Shown here in pieces: positions 58,863 to 64,000 of a stretch of 64,000 nucleotides of DNA (the stretch's first letter is position 1; the number at the start of each line of letters is the position of its first letter). The translations under genes were made by a program, and so were the position numbers. Below the pieces are notes generated by a model. It did not search any database. It saw only the letters and a list, made by a program, of their open reading frames with translations, and had not been told where the DNA came from. The DNA is from an uncultured Flavobacteriaceae bacterium (lineage in GTDB: Bacteria > Bacteroidota > Bacteroidia > Flavobacteriales > Flavobacteriaceae): positions 1 to 64,000 of the forward strand of contig CANMXP010000003.1 in assembly GCA_947501845.1 (NCBI GenBank). Direction: 5' to 3'.

Positions 58863-59762
58863 ATGAAGCTTTACAAAAATCTTTTCCCTCTTTTCATTAT
58901 TGTAATTTCTTGTTCTCAAGTAAAAAATGGAGAGAACCCAAACGTTAATGAAACATATGTGTGGGAAGAATTGATAGATTCTGAGTTGACTAGTTGGGAC
59001 AATTACCTAAGTTACCAACACCAGCCTGGTTATGATGGTTCGGTGCCAAAAAATGAGCAGGGAGAAGACATAGCTCCAATAGGTTTAAACAATGATTCGT
59101 ACAATGTTTTTACCACCTTTCAAGAAGGTGATGATACTCTAATTAGGAATACGGGTGAATATTATGGTTGTTTAATTACCAAAAAAGAATATGCAAATTA
59201 CCATTTTCAGTTAAAATATAAGTGGGGAGACAAAAAATGGGCTTATAGAAAAAATTTACTCAAGGATTCGGGTATTTTATACCATTCAATAGGTCCTATG
59301 GGCGTAGAGTATTGGAGGTCATGGATGCTTTCACAAGAATTTCAAATTATGGAAGGTCATACGGGCGATTTTTGGAGCCAGGCAAATTCGGCAATAGATA
59401 TTCGAGCTTACAAACCAGAATCTGTTTTAGACCCCATGGCACATGAATCTCAAGATTACATTACTCTAAGTATGAACAGTCCATACAGAAATTACTGCTT
59501 AAGAAGCGGTAATTATGAAAAGCCTCATGATGAATGGAACACACTTGACCTATACTGTTATCAAGATAAAAGCCTGCACATGGTAAACGGTGAAGTTGTT
59601 ATGATTTTAAAGAATTCTAGATACATAGACGAAAATGGAAAAGACGTTCCACTTACTAAAGGAAAAATCCAACTGCAGAGCGAAGCGGCAGAAATATTTT
59701 TTAAGGATATTAGAATACGAAAAATAGATTCGCTTACACAGCAACAAAAAAAGCTTTTTTAA
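58863..59762 (+). CDS. DUF1080 lipoprotein
   Basis: 299 aa. The lipoprotein signal MKLYKNLFPLFIIVISCSQ has its cysteine at 17. The concanavalin-like DUF1080 domain has DSYNVFTTFQEGDDTLIRNTGEYYGCLITKKEYANYHFQLKYKWGDKKWAYR (outline), DSGILYHSIGPMG, EFQIMEGHTGDFW, DEWNTLDLYCY and GKIQLQSEAAEIFFKDI. It is a paralogue of the protein at 50959. It should act on glycosides at the cell surface or periplasm, next to the GH16 enzyme 80 bases downstream; the two are probably co-transcribed. Confidence 0.85.
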   Translation: MKLYKNLFPLFIIVISCSQVKNGENPNVNETYVWEELIDSELTSWDNYLSYQHQPGYDGSVPKNEQGEDIAPIGLNNDSYNVFTTFQEGDDTLIRNTGEYYGCLITKKEYANYHFQLKYKWGDKKWAYRKNLLKDSGILYHSIGPMGVEYWRSWMLSQEFQIMEGHTGDFWSQANSAIDIRAYKPESVLDPMAHESQDYITLSMNSPYRNYCLRSGNYEKPHDEWNTLDLYCYQDKSLHMVNGEVVMILKNSRYIDENGKDVPLTKGKIQLQSEAAEIFFKDIRIRKIDSLTQQQKKLF

Positions 59763-59841
59763 GCTTAATAACTTAATTAAAAACAATATGTATCTATATC
59801 TTGATATGTAAAGTTCGATCAACTTTTAAAAAAAATATAAT

Positions 59842-60825
59842 ATGAAAATAAGTATAAAAACCAAATTATTTCTAGTTTGTAGTATTGTAATTGCCCTTAT
59901 TGCTTGTTCATCGAATTCGAACGATGTAGTAGAAGAGCCAGAAGACCCGATAATTGTTGACGAAGATAAAATCGAGCCGTTTGAACTTTCAGACTTAGAT
60001 CCGAATCTACCGTCGTTTGTTTCAGTTATTAATACCACACCAGATGGTATGCAGTGGGTAAAAGTAGAAGCCATGTCTGACGAGTTTGACTCTTGGGATG
60101 ACGAAAAGTGGTTTAATTCTTTTTGGAACTATGGGAACACCCCAGTATCTATGAGAGAAGAAAACTCAAGTGTTGTAGACGGTAAACTTTGTATTAAGGC
60201 CACGCTGGATGAAAGTAGTTCATTGTGGTTTAGAACAGCAAGGGTACATTCTAAAACGCAAATAAGCTACCCTATGTATACCGAATGTAGTATGAAAACT
60301 TCTAGTTTATCGGCATTCAATACCTTTTGGATGAACAATGGTGATATTGACGATAGAGATGAAATTGATATTGTGGAGAGTAATGCCAATCCTACGCCAG
60401 AATGTAGCGATCAAACAAATAAACCAAGTAACTTCCCTTGGACACCATGGGACTTCCCTACACAGATGAATTCTCAATATTTTATTGCAAAAGGAGGCGT
60501 TACAGAGAGACACGAAGATAATTTTGATACAAGAATGTTATCAGATGGCAACCCTAATAAAGATAAAACTTGGGATGAAACATACCATATTGTTGGAGCA
60601 TGGTGGAAAGATGCTCGAACAGTTCAATTTTATTTAAACGGAGAGGAAGCTGGAAAAGTGACCACAAATCAAAACTTTACAAGAGAATTGGAATTAATAT
60701 TTGATTTATGGACCTCTGAGGAATGTTATTTAGGAGGTCTACCTCAAAAAGAGGAGTTGAACGATGACTCTAAAAATACGATGCGCGTAGATTGGGTTCG
60801 TACATGGAAATTGGAAGAAAAATAG
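59842..60825 (+). CDS. GH16 lipoprotein (agarase/porphyranase-like)
   Basis: 327 aa. The lipoprotein signal (cysteine near 22, IALIACSS) is followed by an acidic linker. The glycoside hydrolase 16 sandwich spans about 70-325. The catalytic motif DEIDIVES has Glu174, Asp176 and Glu179 (E-x-D-x-x-E). WNYGNTPVSMREENSSVVDGKLCI, WNNGDIDD-like and NFPWTPWDFPTQMNSQYF fit marine agarases, porphyranases and related red-algal polysaccharide enzymes better than laminarinases. It probably cuts sulfated or neutral galactans at the cell surface. There is no SusC/SusD pair beside it, so this is a reduced locus. Confidence 0.85.
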   Translation: MKISIKTKLFLVCSIVIALIACSSNSNDVVEEPEDPIIVDEDKIEPFELSDLDPNLPSFVSVINTTPDGMQWVKVEAMSDEFDSWDDEKWFNSFWNYGNTPVSMREENSSVVDGKLCIKATLDESSSLWFRTARVHSKTQISYPMYTECSMKTSSLSAFNTFWMNNGDIDDRDEIDIVESNANPTPECSDQTNKPSNFPWTPWDFPTQMNSQYFIAKGGVTERHEDNFDTRMLSDGNPNKDKTWDETYHIVGAWWKDARTVQFYLNGEEAGKVTTNQNFTRELELIFDLWTSEECYLGGLPQKEELNDDSKNTMRVDWVRTWKLEEK

Positions 60826-62216
60826 TCTTTTAGAAAGAAACTTAGCTTGATTGAGTTAATGTTTGTTTAATAGCATTAATTAGTTCTCTCAAATAATTCA
60901 ATAGGCTTTGGGTTTTGGAAAAGAACGAGTAAAAAGTATCATATAGCGACACTTTTTTGGCTAAGATTTTTGATTAGCCAAAATCAGATAAGGTTTCGGT
61001 TTCGATTTTCAGCACGTTCGTTATTAGAGATTAAGAATTGGGGGAAATATATATTGAGGTTATAGACAATCTGTATGTGTCACGGGTAAGGGAATTGAGT
61101 GATGAAGATAGATGACCAAAACTAGAAATAGATTGAGTCAGGTTGTTTAAGCTTATGAGTAAACAGTTAGTTTTATTTTGAGTTAGTTTAGTTTCAAATT
61201 GGGGCATGGTTGACGCTATGTCCCTACTCATATTGTATAATAGGCAAATATGAGTTTGGTTTAAGTGACTTTTTGAGATTCTATTATAAAGCCATTAATA
61301 TTTTATAAACTGAAAGTATGAAGGGCTAAGAAACCTAGAAAATAACAATAAATTTCAACCTCTTTGTTGTTCTGTTTGTAAATAATCAACAAGGTGACAC
61401 ACCTAAAACTATACTTAGAACAGGTATTTCAAAGTTCATTTTATTTAGCGACCATTGGACTCTGTTTTTTGTTAGAACCATCGCTTGTAATTAAAGTGGC
61501 TATACCTCTGTATTAAGAGATTACATACCATATCATAAACATCCCATAGGAAACTGTATCCGTTTTCAGCATCGACTCCAATTTGCTGATAAAACGAATA
61601 TCTTACACTATAGTATTCGTATTCGCTATTTTATTAATAATGGCACTGGTCTTTACGTATAACGCCTTTATTTTAAGCTAAATCTCCTCCTTTATGATTG
61701 GAAAACTTCAATAAACCTCTTGTTAACAAGGTCTATTGGCTATATAAATCTATTTTTAATGGGTCTTATTCTCTTATTAGCTATATTTTATTGTAACGTT
61801 TATTACAAGATCGGTAGCTAGTTTGTTTTCTGTACTAATAATCTTTGATAGAAAATATTTTATATGTATAATAAATACATCTTTGAATATTGCTTTGTTT
61901 AACTAAACAAACTACTTCGTTTTAACTAGATATATTGACTGTTTTGTGTCTAGGTTTTTAATTCAAGAATAAAGCCTTATATTAGCATATTATCATTTTT
62001 AGGGGTAATATTTTATTAAATATGAATTTTATTACATAAAAAACATGTGTTTTTTAATGAATAAAAACTGAACATTCATAAAAAATTATCAATTTTAATA
62101 TTTTATAACTAATCAAATATTATATTTAAATTGATTTTAAGACCTAGCAATTTGTTCAGTATAAAAATGCATGATGTCTAGTTTAAAAAATTGGTATATA
62201 GATAAGATTTTAGAAA
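60826..62216. other. Long intergenic region (1.4 kb)
   Basis: No intact gene on either strand. It contains an FtsX-like relic (61484-61681), a palindrome AAAAACATGTGTTTTT near 62038, and a motif copy at 62060. The rest is A/T-rich with no feature that I can support. Confidence 0.6.
61484..61681 (+). pseudogene. Relic of an FtsX/MacB-type permease C-terminus
   Basis: One frame reads LVIKVAIPLY, stop, EITYHIINIP, stop, TVSVFSIDSNLLIKRISYT, then IVFVFAILLIMALVFTYNAF and a stop. This resembles the end of flavobacterial FtsX-type ABC permeases (VAIPLxY... FAYRI... VF.FA.L..L...TY.A). Two in-frame stops and the missing N-terminus mark it as dead. Identification rests on remembered patterns. Confidence 0.4.
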
Positions 62217-63803
62217 ATGAAGAAGAGTCTGAGTTTACAAAAAATATTTAGAGCTATTGTTTTTATAATGTGTTTATGTATAAATGCGCAAGAACCTTAT
62301 GGTACTAATAAATATATTGATAAGGCTAAACTTTTAACGGCTAAGAATTTAGATAGTGCCATTTATTACCTAAAAATGGGGATTGATCATTACTCTACCG
62401 AAAAGGATACAACAAACCTTATTAATAGCTTGTGCCAACTTTCAACATTGTATGACAATGTATTAGATTATGGAAAGTCCTATGATGGCTACTGGGAAGC
62501 CTTAATTCTAGCCGACTTGTCGAATGATGATATTTCTAAAGCTAGAATTTACCAAGAATTGGGGTGGTTGTACAATTCTTATAGAAGGGAAGAAGAATCA
62601 TTACATTATTTCAACATGTCCCTTAAACTTAAGAAAAAATTATTAGAGCAGAATAAAATAAGTAGAGATTATTTAGTTAGTAACTATTTTGCTATAGTTA
62701 ATTGTTATCGGGGAAATGACGACCTAATAATGGCTAAGGTTTATTTAGATAGTTGTCAGTTGTCCTTAAACAAAATAAGCCCTAATAAGAAATCGTACTA
62801 TGTGGAATCTGAGAAGGCATATTATAATGCCGTAGTGGGGGGGGATTACGATAGTGCTCTTTTCCAGTTAAACGAAGCTAAAATGTTTTTTCAAAATACA
62901 GATCCTTCTTACCTAACCGTAATCTATTTTTTAGTTGGTGAGGTATATAAACTAAAGGGTAATTTTGATAATAGTGTGAAGTATTACAAAGAATCGCTTA
63001 AATTTTCGAAAATGTACAACAAGCATTTAGGTTATAAGCAATTGAATTACGTGGCATTATCTCAGTTATATTATAGTATAGGTAATTATAAAGAAGCCTT
63101 TCATTTTAAAAATAATGCGCAAGAGTTAAACGAAAAAATATTTGGAAGGAGAAGTAAGAACAACAAGCATTTATTTGAAATAAAAGATAGATATAGACTT
63201 CAGAAAGAAAAAGAAAAAGCACTGCTTAAAGAGGCACGAATTGAAAAGCTCGAAAACCAAAAAAGAATCGCTTTTTTACAAAATATTTTGATGGGAGTCG
63301 TTGTTGTTTTTTTACTAATGTATGGTATTCTTTTTTTTAGAAACTTAAGAAGAAAACATAAGTTGGAAAAAGAAAAGACTAATGAGGTTATGAAGCTGAA
63401 AAACAGAGAGCTTACTGCTTCTGCCTTACAATTAATTGAGAAAGAAAAATTTATAGTTAAACTAAAAGAGAATATTTCTAAAAGTGACACGATAGATGAG
63501 AAGGCAATCCATAACATGATTAGCGGTTTCCAAAATTCTCCTGGTGGTAATTGGAAAGAATTTGAGGCTAGATTTACTTCTGTAAATCAAAGTTTTTATG
63601 ATAAAATTAGAAATAAATACCCCAATTTGGGACAAACAGATTTAAAGCTTTGCGCCTTGGTTAAACTGGGCTTTTCTAGCAAGGAGATGGCTTCTTTATT
63701 GGGTATAACCATAGAGAGTGCGCATACATCTAGGTACAGGTTAAGAAAAAAACTAAAATTAAAAAAAGGAATGAACCTTGTTGATTTTATGGCAACCATT
63801 TAG
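62217..63803 (+). CDS. TPR-containing LuxR-type transmembrane regulator
   Basis: 528 aa. After a signal peptide (to about 25), residues 30-330 contain several TPR units (LDSAIYYLKMGIDHYSTEKDTTN, ISKARIYQELGWLYNSYRREEESLHYFNMSLKLKKKL, KLKGNFDNSVKYYKESLKFSK, LYYSIGNYKEAFHFKNNAQEL). One membrane helix (NILMGVVVVFLLMYGILFF, near 358-376) and a coiled coil follow. The C-terminal 60 residues are a LuxR-type HTH (LGQTDLKLCALVKLGFSSKEMASLLGITIESAHTSRYRLRKKL). Flavobacteria use this design to sense sugars in the periplasm and switch polysaccharide genes. It probably controls the GH16/DUF1080 locus beside it. Confidence 0.88.
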   Translation: MKKSLSLQKIFRAIVFIMCLCINAQEPYGTNKYIDKAKLLTAKNLDSAIYYLKMGIDHYSTEKDTTNLINSLCQLSTLYDNVLDYGKSYDGYWEALILADLSNDDISKARIYQELGWLYNSYRREEESLHYFNMSLKLKKKLLEQNKISRDYLVSNYFAIVNCYRGNDDLIMAKVYLDSCQLSLNKISPNKKSYYVESEKAYYNAVVGGDYDSALFQLNEAKMFFQNTDPSYLTVIYFLVGEVYKLKGNFDNSVKYYKESLKFSKMYNKHLGYKQLNYVALSQLYYSIGNYKEAFHFKNNAQELNEKIFGRRSKNNKHLFEIKDRYRLQKEKEKALLKEARIEKLENQKRIAFLQNILMGVVVVFLLMYGILFFRNLRRKHKLEKEKTNEVMKLKNRELTASALQLIEKEKFIVKLKENISKSDTIDEKAIHNMISGFQNSPGGNWKEFEARFTSVNQSFYDKIRNKYPNLGQTDLKLCALVKLGFSSKEMASLLGITIESAHTSRYRLRKKLKLKKGMNLVDFMATI

Positions 63804-64000
63804 AGTTGGTTGTTGGAAAAGAAAAAGCTAGGTTATAAAGCCTTCATCAAAAACAGCATCCATTTTTTTACGCTATACCTACTAATTTAGGGTGTTATGC
63901 TGTAACAGTTTTTAGACTTGATTGTATTATCTAGATACTGCCAAAATTTTGACTCAAAAAACAGCAGGCTTAATTATTAATAGGAAAATTTAGGGGGCTT

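Noticed and set aside
61031-61231. 66-codon - strand frame in the 1.4-kb gap
   Set aside because: No start context, low-complexity composition and no recognisable domain.

Overview
The window is a low-GC chromosome segment from a marine member of the Flavobacteriaceae (Bacteroidetes). The evidence is the protein families (SusC-style TonB receptor with a carboxypeptidase-like plug domain, DUF1080, DUF6268, DUF4369/TlpA proteins, TPR-LuxR regulator, GH16 agarase/porphyranase-like enzyme), the recurring Bacteroidetes -7 promoter box TAnnTTTG, and the near absence of Shine-Dalgarno sites. I cannot name the species from sequence alone.

Left third (about 1.4-32.1 kb): a long accessory island that behaves like an integron cassette array without an integrase in view. 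About 25 units, all with genes on the + strand, are separated by a recurring imperfectly palindromic repeat (82-160 bp) that ends TATAATTG|TT, or by smaller families of hairpin repeats ending in CG|TT. The first 10-13 bases of a unit are the reverse complement of the bases just before the repeat that closes the same unit, while neighbouring units differ. That is the signature of integron attC sites. Cargo: a DHCW-type cupin, SAM methyltransferases, a beta-helix protein, an intradiol dioxygenase-like lipoprotein, a TetR-controlled quinone reductase pair, GNAT, an SdpR/SdpI pair, a PAAR/HET-C toxin with its likely immunity lipoprotein, a YiiX-like peptidase, a Crp/YceI/DODA/metallo-hydrolase cluster, an alpha/beta hydrolase, a LOG protein, AraC plus glyoxalase, and Fic, together with gene remnants. 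A small XRE regulator and a structured element lie at the left edge; a perfect hairpin closes the right edge.

Middle (32-57 kb): core chromosome. TerB, mfd (with a REP fragment inside the reading frame), two TlpA-like thioredoxin lipoproteins, YraN, an ExbD-like lipoprotein and a BlaI/BlaR1 (M56) pair with two visible operators. Next comes a metal-uptake operon (TonB receptor, binding lipoprotein, ABC ATPase, two permeases) facing a DtxR-type repressor across one palindromic operator, then a DUF1080 protein, feoA-feoB plus a tiny cysteine-rich FeoB partner, SCO, rseP and tRNA-Asn.

Right end (57-64 kb): a small carbohydrate locus with a VOC protein, a second DUF1080 lipoprotein, a GH16 lipoprotein and a TPR/LuxR regulator, with an FtsX-like relic in the long gap. 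A lone attC-like repeat sits beside the tRNA side of this locus. A shared promoter motif may tie these genes to the regulator.
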